From Elusimicrobiota bacterium (GTDB lineage Bacteria; Elusimicrobiota; Elusimicrobia; Elusimicrobiales; UBA9959): DNA of 52,363 nucleotides. Positions 30,758-38,943 of this stretch are shown here, piece after piece. The stretch's first letter is position 1, and each line of letters starts with the position of its first letter. The stretch covers positions 1 through 52,363 of the forward strand of contig DMES01000024.1 in NCBI GenBank assembly GCA_003450815.1, given 5' to 3'. A program made the translations under genes and the position numbers. The notes below the pieces were generated by a model. That model saw nothing but the letters and a program-made list of their open reading frames with translations, did no database searches and was not told the origin of the DNA.

Positions 30758-32971
30758 ATGGACAACCAGCATATTATTCCACGGGTAATAACTTTCTCGG
30801 GTCCCAGGGAGGGAGTGGGAAAGACTTCTATTGCTTTAAATCTGGCCCTTGCCTGGGCTAATTATCAAAAGCGCAATGTGCTTATTATACCGCTTGATCC
30901 CCTGTGCCGTCAGGAACATGCCGCCATTCTGGGGGTGAATCCGCCGTCGCTGGCCGAAATTGTCCGGACGATCGGGCGGGAATCCGTGGGAGCCGTCGGC
31001 GCCCTGATGCGCGGAAAAATACCTATTTCCCAGTGGGGAGTGGGGGTGCTGCCGCTGAGTAAAAAACGCCAGGATGTGGCCAAAATGTCCCCTGAGCTGA
31101 TTTTACCCATACTTTCCAAACTTTCCCAGTCTTTTGATATTTTTATAGATGTCGACTCCTATTTTCCCATGCAGATCTTTTCCTTCGATATTTCAGATCT
31201 GGTTTTCTGGGTCACTAACTCAAATGTCAATTCCCTTAACGCCTCCGCTTCTTCTTTCCGCGAAATCAACGAACTCCATTTCCCGATGAGCAGGTTTGAA
31301 GTGGTGGCGAACCTTTATGATATGCCCGGCGCGGTCGACCCGAAGGAAGTTGAGAAATTCTTCAAACAGATGGGTAAGGATATGCTGGCTTTCATGCCCT
31401 GGGAAGACGCCATGCCGGCTTGCGCCAACCAGAACAAGCTTTTGATAGTCGAACAGCCCAATACCCAGTGGATACGGATATTACGCGTTCTTCTAGGCCG
31501 CCTTGGTGAGTTGAAACCTTCCGAGAAACAGTGGGTTTCAGGCGTTTCCTCACAGGAATTCGCCCATGGCGCCGATATGCTCTGGCGTCAGCTGGAAAAA
31601 ACCGAGTCGGTCCCTTCCGCGCCGGATTCCAAAGCCTTACGGCCCAACGCCGGAAGGGTGGATGTGCCGCCTTTCTGGGAAGAGCTGAAAATGTCCGTGC
31701 ACCGCAATGTGGTGGCCGCGCTTGAAACTGAGCGCGTGAAAATAAGCGACGATGTGGCTGTTAACCAGGAAACCAGAAAAAAAGTGGATCTTATCATAAA
31801 CGGCCTTCTCCAAAAAGAGACCTCTAACCCGCTTACCAGGGAACAGCGGGTTAAATTCATAAACGAGCTGCTTGACGAGATCCTGGGCCTCGGTCCTCTG
31901 GAAGAAATTATGCGCGACCCGGCCGTCACCGAAATCATGGTGAATTCCTCGGACCATATATTTATAGAAAAAGCCGGCAAACTGACGCTCACCAAATATC
32001 GTTTCAGGAGCGACGAACAGATCATGCAGGTCATTAAAAGGATAGTGGCCCCGCTCGGCAAGCGCATAGACGAATCCGTTCCGTATGTGGACGCCCGTCT
32101 GAAAGACGGTTCGCGCGTGAACGCGATTATCTCTCCGCTGGCGATTACGGGGCCAACGCTCACCATACGGCGTTTTTCCGCCAAGCCCTTTACCGACACC
32201 GAACTCATAAAAAAAGGCAGTATTTCCCAGACTGGGGTGGATTTTTTAAAAGCCTGTGTGAGATTGCGCAAGGACATTATTATCTCGGGCGGCACCGGCA
32301 CCGGTAAAACCACTTTCCTTAATATGCTCTCCAATTATATTCCGGAAGACGAGCGTATAGTAACCGTTGAGGACACAGCCGAATTGCGTCTTCAGCAGGA
32401 TCATTGGGTGCGGCTTGAGAGCCGCCCGCCCAATATTGAGGGCAAAGGCGAGGTTAGTATACGCGACCTGGTAAAAAACTGCCTTCGTATGCGGCCCGAC
32501 CGTATAGTGGTCGGCGAAGTCCGCGGTTCCGAGGCTCTGGATATGTTGCAGGCCATGAACACGGGCCATGAAGGCTCGCTTGCCACCATACACGCTAACA
32601 CTCCCCGCGACGCTCTTACCCGCATGGAGGCCATGTGCCTGATGGCGGGCGCCGACCTCCCTATCTGGGCGCTTCGCGAAATGATATCTTCGGCTGTGCA
32701 CATGATAGTACAGCTGACCCGCTTTTCCGACGGTACCAGAAAGATAACCGCCATCTCCGAAATAACCGGCCGCGAAGAGAATCAGATATTGACGCATGAT
32801 ATTTTCAAATATAAGCAGCTCGGAATAGATGAAAACGGAAAGGTGGTGGGCACATTCAACGCCACGGGCGATCCACCCAAGTTTTATAATGATTTCGGAA
32901 CCCACGGCATTAATGTGCCGCTGGATATGTTCTGGACGGATGAGCAGAGGCAGCAGCGCGCGGGGAAGTAG
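30758..32971 (+). CDS. TadZ-TadA (CpaE-CpaF) fusion ATPase
   Basis: The 737 residues join two Tad proteins normally encoded separately. Residues about 8-260 are a ParA/MinD-type TadZ/CpaE domain with GPREGVGKTS (15-24); the first signature Lys of MinD is Arg17. Residues about 310-737 are a CpaF/TadA secretion ATPase: LGLGPLEEIMRDPAVTEIMV, Walker A SGGTGTGKTTF (about 509-519), Asp box VTVEDTAELRL, MRPDRIVVGEVRGSEALDML (Walker B) and HEGSLATIHANTPRDAL. A low-complexity linker lies between. The fusion would tether pole localisation to the motor that drives pilus assembly. Confidence 0.92.
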   Translation: MDNQHIIPRVITFSGPREGVGKTSIALNLALAWANYQKRNVLIIPLDPLCRQEHAAILGVNPPSLAEIVRTIGRESVGAVGALMRGKIPISQWGVGVLPLSKKRQDVAKMSPELILPILSKLSQSFDIFIDVDSYFPMQIFSFDISDLVFWVTNSNVNSLNASASSFREINELHFPMSRFEVVANLYDMPGAVDPKEVEKFFKQMGKDMLAFMPWEDAMPACANQNKLLIVEQPNTQWIRILRVLLGRLGELKPSEKQWVSGVSSQEFAHGADMLWRQLEKTESVPSAPDSKALRPNAGRVDVPPFWEELKMSVHRNVVAALETERVKISDDVAVNQETRKKVDLIINGLLQKETSNPLTREQRVKFINELLDEILGLGPLEEIMRDPAVTEIMVNSSDHIFIEKAGKLTLTKYRFRSDEQIMQVIKRIVAPLGKRIDESVPYVDARLKDGSRVNAIISPLAITGPTLTIRRFSAKPFTDTELIKKGSISQTGVDFLKACVRLRKDIIISGGTGTGKTTFLNMLSNYIPEDERIVTVEDTAELRLQQDHWVRLESRPPNIEGKGEVSIRDLVKNCLRMRPDRIVVGEVRGSEALDMLQAMNTGHEGSLATIHANTPRDALTRMEAMCLMAGADLPIWALREMISSAVHMIVQLTRFSDGTRKITAISEITGREENQILTHDIFKYKQLGIDENGKVVGTFNATGDPPKFYNDFGTHGINVPLDMFWTDEQRQQRAGK

Positions 32972-32977
32972 AGGAGA

Positions 32978-33118
32978 GTTCAGGAGTTGGATAGTTGGAT
33001 AGTTGAGAGTTTAAGAGTTATGAGGCTAAATGTTATGAGTTCAAGAGTTAAAGAGTCCAGGAGTTTAGCGCCTTTAAACTCCCAATTCACAACCCCCAAA
33101 CTCAAAACTCTAAACTCC
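32978..33118 (+). repeat. GAGTTTA/AACTC-family inverted repeat
   Basis: The left part (32978-33065) is a run of GAGTT, GGATAGTT and GAGTTTAAGAG units. The right part (33075-33118) is AACTCCCAATTC, CAAACTC and AAACTCTAAACTCC. The halves are imperfectly complementary around AGTTTAGCGCCTTTAAACT (33061-33079). It lies between the ATPase and tadB; the tadB frame is open through it. Confidence 0.75.
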
Positions 33119-33133
33119 CTGATTTCCGGCAGG

Positions 33134-34702
33134 ATGATTGCCGCCTTTGCCCTGTGCCTCTGTGCCTCTGTGCCTCTGTGCCTCTACCCCAAGCCGGCGG
33201 GCGCAGGCGTGTTTAACAGAACGGAGATGTCCGAGGTGTCCTGCGCCGCTGTAAAGATGCAGCTTTTTTATTATTACCTTGCTCCGGAAAAAGACCCAAA
33301 AATACTCAATTACGCGATAAAATGCGGGGGCGTGTCTTCCGATATAAAAATGCCCAAATGGCTGGATGCCGCGGTGCCGGAAATGGTTTCAAAAAAAGTC
33401 TGGCGTGACCCTGAAGAAGGGGATATCAGCGAAGCCGCCCTCTGGCAGACGCCGGTATCCATCTTGTACGAGTATTTTGAGCTTACCCGCAAAACCTTTC
33501 CGGCCGACGCCGGCGGCGCGGAAATACAGCCGGCGCTTCTGGTGAAGGAATACGCGGATATCCGCATCCGGTTCCAGATGTCGCTGGACCGCCTTTACCG
33601 GGCCCGCACACGGGACTATTCCATGGGAGATTCTATGAACGGCCGCGGCCGCGCAATGATGGCGGAATTCAACCTGATCTTAAAGGAAATGGAGTCTATC
33701 GCCGACGCCATTTCAAGCAGCAATTCCAAGCGTTACGCCGACGCCGCCACCGCCACTGCCGTGTTTGCGCAGGATTCTTTTTTTATGCTGTTTGGCGAGC
33801 CGCGCAGGTACGAACAGCCGAAAAGAGAGTCAAGAGGGGCGCAGGTTCTGGGTTTGGTCCTTACCGGGGTAGGCATGCTGCTGATGTTTCTGGCTGTGCG
33901 CGTTTTTTTCACCATCAACGACAAAAAAACCGACGCCCTCATGGGCGATTATGCCAGAAAAATTGTTAAATGGACCGATGATTTTTCCCGGCAGTTCATA
34001 GCCATAAATGTAAAATACCTGGTGGCCGTGCCGGCGGGTATTTTCACCTTAATAGGGTTGCTGACATTTAATCTGTTCGCTTTCCTTTTCTTTTGCGGCG
34101 CAGGTGTTTTTGTGGGCCTGCACACCCCGGGTTGGGTGCTGAATTACATGAAGGTTCAGCGCGGGAAGAAAATTGACGGACAGTTGATGGATGCGTTAAT
34201 CCTGCTTTCCAACTGTTTGCGTTCAGGCCTTGATGTGGTGCAGGGTTTTGAAATGGTTTCAAAGGATCTGGTCCCTCCGATATCTGACGAATTCGCCCTG
34301 GTTATCAAGAATTACCAGCTGGGCATGACTTTTGAAAAAGCTTTAGGCGTTATGGAGGATCGCGTGGAAAGCAGGATGCTGTCTTACATGATACGCGCTA
34401 TTGTCCTTCAGCGCCAGATGGGCGGCAATCTGACCAGGGTTTTTGAAAGGATAGTGATAGACATCAGGGAAGAATCGAAGCTTGAGGAAAAAACCAAGGC
34501 CATGACGGCCCAACAGAAGATTCAATCCATAGTTGTGGGCATCATGCCCTTTATTATGGTTAGCGTCATGTTCCTGTTCCAGCCTGACACCATGATAAAA
34601 TTCTACGGCAAGCCGCTCGGTCTTACAACTATGATCGTCTGTATCATCTGGATTGCCATAGGCATGAAAGTGGTTTCAAGCCTTGGCAAGATTCGGGTGT
34701 AA
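33134..34702 (+). CDS. tadB: Tad pilus inner-membrane platform protein TadB
   Basis: The frame is open from 32987 through a GAGTTTA repeat; the ATG at 33134 gives 522 residues and a signal-like start, but it has no clear ribosome-binding site. A run of CTCTGTGC units (33156-33187) encodes LCLCASVPLCLY in this start. An unusual extracytoplasmic region follows (about 30-225). Two TMs (about 232-250, 292-330) and the T2SSF domain come next (LMDALILLSNCLRSGLDVVQGF, YMIRAIVLQRQMGGNLTRVF), with further TMs at the end. TadB and TadC form the membrane platform on which the TadA motor acts. The family is usually about 300 residues, so the N-terminal region is an addition. Confidence 0.82.
   Translation: MIAAFALCLCASVPLCLYPKPAGAGVFNRTEMSEVSCAAVKMQLFYYYLAPEKDPKILNYAIKCGGVSSDIKMPKWLDAAVPEMVSKKVWRDPEEGDISEAALWQTPVSILYEYFELTRKTFPADAGGAEIQPALLVKEYADIRIRFQMSLDRLYRARTRDYSMGDSMNGRGRAMMAEFNLILKEMESIADAISSSNSKRYADAATATAVFAQDSFFMLFGEPRRYEQPKRESRGAQVLGLVLTGVGMLLMFLAVRVFFTINDKKTDALMGDYARKIVKWTDDFSRQFIAINVKYLVAVPAGIFTLIGLLTFNLFAFLFFCGAGVFVGLHTPGWVLNYMKVQRGKKIDGQLMDALILLSNCLRSGLDVVQGFEMVSKDLVPPISDEFALVIKNYQLGMTFEKALGVMEDRVESRMLSYMIRAIVLQRQMGGNLTRVFERIVIDIREESKLEEKTKAMTAQQKIQSIVVGIMPFIMVSVMFLFQPDTMIKFYGKPLGLTTMIVCIIWIAIGMKVVSSLGKIRV
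33148..33190 (+). repeat. CTCTGTGC tandem inside the tadB leader
   Basis: The unit GCCTCTGT is repeated about four times, with the first copy preceded by CCTGTGCC. It is a perfect short tandem within coding sequence and makes the hydrophobic core of the leader. A similar unit is not seen elsewhere in the window. Confidence 0.75.
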
Positions 34703-34705
34703 CAT

Positions 34706-34850
34706 AAAGGCCTGCGGCCTTTATGTGTCACAAGTCACATGTTGCAGGTCACAAGCCGGAGTAGTTACGAAAACTATTAAGTCCGGTAAAACCTTAAATA
34801 CTTGTGACTGGTGACTTGTGACATGTGACATAATTTACCGAAGGTAAATT
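34706..34850 (+). repeat. CACAAGT-family inverted repeat with two flanking hairpins
   Basis: AAAGGCC-TGC-GGCCTTT (34706-34722), then a left arm with CACAAGT and GTCACA units (34726-34755), a right arm CTTGTGACTGGTGACTTGTGAC (34801-34830 region), then AATTTACC-GAA-GGTAAATT (34832-34850), ending six bases before the tadC start. This is the only CACAAGT copy with matched arms. Confidence 0.75.
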
Positions 34851-34855
34851 ATATT

Positions 34856-35749
34856 ATGGATAAAATTACCAACCTTTTTTTGCTTGCGGTTTCTGTGGGC
34901 GGCTCTTTTGCGGTTTTAGCGGCTGTGCAGAGATTTTTCTCTCCCAGGGATGAGGGGCGTTCCCCGATTTCAGATATCAGCGACATGGCGGGCAAGGAAA
35001 CTTCGGTTTTCAATAAACTGGATGGCAGCAAGAATTTTTGGGACAAGTTGGACCTGCTTCTGGCCCGGGGAATGGGCCAGGAAAAAAAGCTTGAGGAAAC
35101 CTATATGCTTTTGGGCAGTCCCAAGAATACCGACATGCTGAAAATGCTGCATTTAAAGGAACTTTTAGCGGTATTCCTGCCGGCGCTCTTGTTCCTGGCG
35201 GTTCCGTCTCCGTTTATGCTCATTTTCGCGCCAATAGGTTTTCTTTTGCCCGATGCCGCTTATTACTCCAGAAAAATACGCGCCAGGCAGGAAGACATAA
35301 TAAGAAATTTTCCCACTTTCGTGGACCTTTCGGCTTTAATGATAGAGTCGGGACTTGATTATATGACGGCTTTCACCCGAATAGTCAATATCGCTCCGGT
35401 TAAGACAGGGTTGGAGCTTGAGATAGAGCGTACCATAAACGAGGTGCAGCTGGGTTACTCAAGGCGCGACGCTCTGCGCCGCCTCTCTTTGCGAACCGGG
35501 CTGCAGGAGGTGCGCTCTTTTGTCGGGCTTATCGTTCAATCCGACGAACTGGGCACGAGCCTTGTGGAATTGCTCAGGAATTATTCAACTGATATGCGCT
35601 TCCGCCGGCTTAACAGGGCCGAAAAACTGGCGGCACAGGCCTCCACCAAAATGCTTATCCCGCTTTTTATTTTCATATTCCCCACGGTATTCGTTCTGAT
35701 GCTAGCGCCCATGATAAGCGATCTGATAACAGGGGGGATGCCGTTTTAA
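34856..35749 (+). CDS. tadC: Tad pilus inner-membrane platform protein TadC
   Basis: The 297-residue protein has an N-terminal TM (about 5-21), two TMs around 100-136 and a C-terminal TM (about 268-290). The T2SSF domain includes IRNFPTFVDLSALMIESGLDYMTAF, TINEVQLGYSRRDALRRLSLRTG and LVELLRNYSTDMRFRRLNRAEKLA. It is the partner of TadB in the membrane platform of the Tad pilus. Length is normal for the family. The start follows a GAA-loop hairpin and lacks a Shine-Dalgarno sequence. Confidence 0.9.
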   Translation: MDKITNLFLLAVSVGGSFAVLAAVQRFFSPRDEGRSPISDISDMAGKETSVFNKLDGSKNFWDKLDLLLARGMGQEKKLEETYMLLGSPKNTDMLKMLHLKELLAVFLPALLFLAVPSPFMLIFAPIGFLLPDAAYYSRKIRARQEDIIRNFPTFVDLSALMIESGLDYMTAFTRIVNIAPVKTGLELEIERTINEVQLGYSRRDALRRLSLRTGLQEVRSFVGLIVQSDELGTSLVELLRNYSTDMRFRRLNRAEKLAAQASTKMLIPLFIFIFPTVFVLMLAPMISDLITGGMPF

Positions 35750-35750
35750 A

Positions 35751-35913
35751 GGCAGGGGCTAGGGGTGAGCGTATAGCGTATAGGGAAAAGCTGGGAAGAG
35801 ACAGGAAACTTTATGAAAGGCACAGAAAAAGCGCTTTATTGTAAAACAAGGAAAATGTATTTGGCGGTGTTGTTTGTTTTTGCCTATACCCTAGCCCCTA
35901 GCCCCTATACCCT
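35751..35913 (+). repeat. GGGTATA/CCCTATA element 9, start-enclosing
   Basis: The G-rich arm (35754-35786) is before the start codon at 35813. The C-rich arm (35884-35913: CCTATACCCTAGCCCCTAG and on) lies inside the gene and encodes AYTLAPSPYTL in the signal peptide. Confidence 0.85.
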
Positions 35914-37189
35914 TTCCGTTGGCGCACAGGAAAGATTGAAGGTCAAAAGCGAGGAGTCTCTTTTTCTGGATTTACAGAAAACCGGCCTCGGCTCGCTTAG
36001 CGAGTTTGAAGAGAAAAAGCGGTTTTTAGGCACTGTGCAGCTTGAAAAGGAAAAAATCCAGAAGAAGATGCTGAAAAGCATTTACGATAGCGCATTTGAA
36101 TATTATCGACAGAGTAATTACGAAGAGGCGACGGATCTGGCCTCAAAAATACTTTCCATAGACCCAAATTTCTCCGACGCAGCCATGCTTCTTGAGGCCG
36201 CCAACCAGTTGCGCGGCGGTCAGCGCGCGTTTATGTCTGAAAAGCTTCTGATTGAGGATCGCTTCAAGCGCTCTCTCGTGCTGTATAATGAGGGGAGAAT
36301 AGTTGAGGCGCATAAAAAAATGGAAGAGGTGGAAAAGCTCTCTCCCAACAATATCAAAGCCAAATACTGGATAGGCCGTATGAAAGACGATTTGAAGCAA
36401 TATTACTTTGAGCAGGGCGAAGAAGCCTACAAGGCAAGGGATCTTAAGGGCGCGCTTGACAACCTTTACAACGCTCTATTTCTCAGGCCCAAAGACACTC
36501 TTATAGTGCAGAGGATAATGCGCGTAGAGGATGATTTGCGTCAGGCGCGGGCCAATGAGGCGCTGAAAGCGGCGCTTGAACTGTATGCCCAGGGCAAGCT
36601 AAAAGAAGCCTATGAGGGCTTGAAAAGGGTGCTGGATATCCAGCCGGCCGACTCCAAGGCCAACAAACTTTTAAGCGAGGTCAAGGGCGAAATAGAGCAG
36701 AGCTATATTTCAAATGGAAAAAAATTATATTCCGGCCGCCGGTACAATGAAGCTATAGCCGAGTGGGATAGCGCGAGGCCTTATAGTCTGAATATCGCTT
36801 ACCTTGACGAACTGGTTTTCCGCGCCCGCAAACAGATGCGCCTTGAAACGGATGAAAAGCGCCGCCGCACAGAAGAGACCGCCCGCCGCGTCAGGGAAGA
36901 AGAAGCCAACCGCAAGGCGGAGGAAGAGGAGCGTAAGAAAGCTGAAGAGGAAGCCAAACGCAGGGGGGTTTCAGGCGAGGATGCGAAGGCCAGGCAGCCT
37001 CAGGGCATTACCGAAGAAAACCGCCTTGCGGCCCAACAGCATTATCTGGAAGGCCTAAAATACTTCCAGAACGCGAATTACGACAAGGCCCGCGACGAGT
37101 GGACTATCTCAAAACAGCTTGACCCCTCTAACTCCGACGCCGGCGCCGGGCTAAAACGCATAGAGCAGATTCTGGCAGGCGGACAGTAA
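35813..37189 (+). CDS. Secreted TPR protein of the Tad locus (TadD-like)
   Basis: The 458-residue protein has an N-terminal signal region (about 14-42) partly encoded by a CCCTAGCCCCTATA repeat. It has at least five TPR-like repeats (YYRQSNYEEATDLASKILSIDPN; NEGRIVEAHKKMEEVEKLSPN; KARDLKGALDNLYNALFLRPK; AQGKLKEAYEGLKRVLDIQPA; SGRRYNEAIAEWDSARP). A charged coiled coil (about 343-395) and a final TPR (FQNANYDKARDEWTISKQLDPSN) complete it. TadD, a TPR lipoprotein, serves secretin assembly in Tad systems; this protein holds the same position but has no lipobox. AGGAAACTTT precedes the ATG. Confidence 0.8.
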   Translation: MKGTEKALYCKTRKMYLAVLFVFAYTLAPSPYTLSVGAQERLKVKSEESLFLDLQKTGLGSLSEFEEKKRFLGTVQLEKEKIQKKMLKSIYDSAFEYYRQSNYEEATDLASKILSIDPNFSDAAMLLEAANQLRGGQRAFMSEKLLIEDRFKRSLVLYNEGRIVEAHKKMEEVEKLSPNNIKAKYWIGRMKDDLKQYYFEQGEEAYKARDLKGALDNLYNALFLRPKDTLIVQRIMRVEDDLRQARANEALKAALELYAQGKLKEAYEGLKRVLDIQPADSKANKLLSEVKGEIEQSYISNGKKLYSGRRYNEAIAEWDSARPYSLNIAYLDELVFRARKQMRLETDEKRRRTEETARRVREEEANRKAEEEERKKAEEEAKRRGVSGEDAKARQPQGITEENRLAAQQHYLEGLKYFQNANYDKARDEWTISKQLDPSNSDAGAGLKRIEQILAGGQ

Positions 37190-37190
37190 A

Positions 37191-37275
37191 AGCAGGGTAT
37201 AGGGTAGAGGGGATAGGGTTCAGGGTAAGGAATTTCTTACTTCTGCACCCTCTGTCCTAAACCTTCCACCCCTCC
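37191..37275 (+). repeat. GGGTATA/CCCTATA hairpin element 10
   Basis: G-rich arm 37194-37227, centre AAGGAATTTCTT (37227-37238), a decayed C-rich arm 37246-37275. The next start is 45 bases on. The decayed 3' half suggests an old copy. Confidence 0.8.
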
Positions 37276-37319
37276 GTAATATTTCCGAAATAGCGCTCTG
37301 ATACAATATATCTATTACT

Positions 37320-38435
37320 ATGCGACTGACGCTTAAATGGCTGGTGTGGTTTATTGGTATTGGCATTTACGTTATGTGCCTCGGGGGGGTTTTTTATTAC
37401 AACCTCTTCAAGTGGACATTTGATGAAAAATTGAAGCAGGATATTTTGGACACCGTTAAAGTGTATGCCCCGACCATTCGCAACGGTCTTTTAAACAGTC
37501 CCAAGGTGCCTACCCTGGACGAATACGACATTATGACCTCCCTTGCCAAGGATGAGCGCATTACCTCCATATTGTATTTAAGCCGCCAGGGCACAGTGCG
37601 CTACCACAAAGAATCACGTTTTATCGGAGTGCCATGGGATGAGTTCCAAAAGACCGTTCCGCCGCCCACCGACGCTATTAAGCAGGCCTACGATTCCAAA
37701 ATGCCTAAATCCCGCCAGGTGGCGGACGAGCCTTTTTACGAGATAGCCATACCTTTTTCAGTGCGCGGCGACATAATAGGCATAATAGATCTGCTGGTTT
37801 CGCGCGCGGGCGCCAAGGTCCTTATAGGTTCCGCCATGCGCAAATATATTGTCGGCGCTTTGGGCGTGCTGTTTCTGCTGGGACTACCGCTATATTTTTT
37901 CTTCCATCATTATGTTATTTCACCCATGGGTGTTTTGCGCGACAGTGTTGAGGGTATCTCGCTTAAAAATTTTGATCTGCGTTTTCCGGACAGATCTGAT
38001 GAAATAGGCGACTTATCGCTTGCGATTTCCCGTCTTTTGGGCAAGATGAAGACTGAAATGGATTCCATCTCAAACCGGGACAAAAAATACAAGGAGGCCG
38101 AGCAAAAATGGTGGCGCTCGCTTTTAAGCATTATCGTTCCCGGCAATAATTATGTGATAGTGGTGGATGAGAATAACAACATTCTTTATGTCAATTTCGA
38201 ACTGGCGCAGGGCATGGATGCAAAAAATATCCATCTGCTTGACGTAGTGGACAGCCAGCAGCAGAATCTGCTGCGCCTGGTCGGTCAGGCTTTTGAAACT
38301 CCGGGCCAGAGCGTGGAAGGGGAAACCGTTTTTAAAAACCAGAACATGAATCTTAAGGTCCTGCATGTGGGTGAGGCCTCGGGTATAAACCGCACACTGA
38401 TTCTTTTCTATCCTAAGTCGGGGATCGACATGTGA
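37320..38435 (+). CDS. HAMP/PAS membrane sensor without kinase domain
   Basis: The 371-residue protein has TM1 (about 6-27), an extracytoplasmic sensor (28-170, single-Cache-like with FYEIAIPFSVRGDIIGIIDL) and TM2 (about 178-198). A HAMP domain follows (about 200-250: ISPMGVLRDSVEGISLKNFDLRF), then a PAS-like domain (about 268-360: NNYVIVVDENNNILYVN). There is no histidine kinase, GGDEF or methyl-accepting domain after it, so its output must be protein contact with a partner. It leads the signalling block that follows the Tad genes. A TACAAT hexamer at 37302-37307 could be a -10 element. Confidence 0.8.
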   Translation: MRLTLKWLVWFIGIGIYVMCLGGVFYYNLFKWTFDEKLKQDILDTVKVYAPTIRNGLLNSPKVPTLDEYDIMTSLAKDERITSILYLSRQGTVRYHKESRFIGVPWDEFQKTVPPPTDAIKQAYDSKMPKSRQVADEPFYEIAIPFSVRGDIIGIIDLLVSRAGAKVLIGSAMRKYIVGALGVLFLLGLPLYFFFHHYVISPMGVLRDSVEGISLKNFDLRFPDRSDEIGDLSLAISRLLGKMKTEMDSISNRDKKYKEAEQKWWRSLLSIIVPGNNYVIVVDENNNILYVNFELAQGMDAKNIHLLDVVDSQQQNLLRLVGQAFETPGQSVEGETVFKNQNMNLKVLHVGEASGINRTLILFYPKSGIDM

Positions 38436-38469
38436 GATTGCTTTCCCTCAAATAATTGCTAGAATTAGT

Positions 38470-38475
38470 TATAAT
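38470..38475 (+). promoter_or_regulatory. Possible -10 element before the small membrane protein
   Basis: TATAAT at 38470-38475 and TAGAAT-like bases just upstream lie 64 bases before the start codon. No good -35 is evident. Confidence 0.3.
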
Positions 38476-38538
38476 ACATGGACAAAGCCCGCGCTAAGGG
38501 CTTGCCGGTTTTTTGTGCGTTTGTTTCGGGAGGAAAAA

Positions 38539-38838
38539 ATGAAACTTGAAATAAAAAATATCAGTGTGAATTCTCTGGTGGTCTCTTCACTGCCCCTGGT
38601 GGTGTTTGTAATCGCGGTTCTTGGCGGTGCGGTTACCTTTATAATAGAGCCGAACCCCCAGTTTTCAATGATGGGCGCCGCGCAGAAACTGTTAGCTGTG
38701 GGGCTTTACTCGTTGCTTTACGCTGTGCTGGTTTCGGCTCTGTTTGTTTTTATTGCCTTTGTTTATAACATTCTTACCGGAGTGCTTGGAATGCGGGGCG
38801 TGAGCTTCGATCTTGAGGAAGTGCACGAGCACGAATAG
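38539..38838 (+). CDS. Small two-helix membrane protein
   Basis: The ATG at 38539 is chosen for the GGGAGG site (38528-38533); an in-frame GTG at 38515 lacks one. The 99-residue protein has two hydrophobic helices (about 17-40 and 55-80). A short Asn/Pro loop separates them (VTFIIEPNPQFSMMG), and the C-terminus is acidic and His-containing (FDLEEVHEHE). Its layout recalls DUF3566-type small membrane proteins, but I cannot assign a family. It sits between the sensor and the pseudo-receiver regulator. Confidence 0.7.
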   Translation: MKLEIKNISVNSLVVSSLPLVVFVIAVLGGAVTFIIEPNPQFSMMGAAQKLLAVGLYSLLYAVLVSALFVFIAFVYNILTGVLGMRGVSFDLEEVHEHE

Positions 38839-38930
38839 AAAAGCGAATAGCAAGAAAGTAAATAGCAAATAGCAGAGTTTGTCCGGTAGTCACTATTCGC
38901 TATCTTGCCATTCGCTATTTGCTGTTTTAC
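38838..38930 (+). repeat. GCGAATA-family inverted repeat
   Basis: The left arm (38840-38875) holds AGCGAATAGC and AAATAGCAAATAGC units. The right arm (38889-38925) holds CACTATTCGC, CATTCGC and CTATTTGCTG. The centre is GAGTTTGTCCGGTAG. The architecture parallels the GGGTATA elements. Confidence 0.75.
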
Positions 38931-38943
38931 ACTAGGAGCTAAT

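Noticed and set aside
31588..32334. 248-residue minus-strand open frame
   Set aside because: It lies antisense to the TadA ATPase motifs and is Ser/Arg-rich, as expected of a shadow frame.
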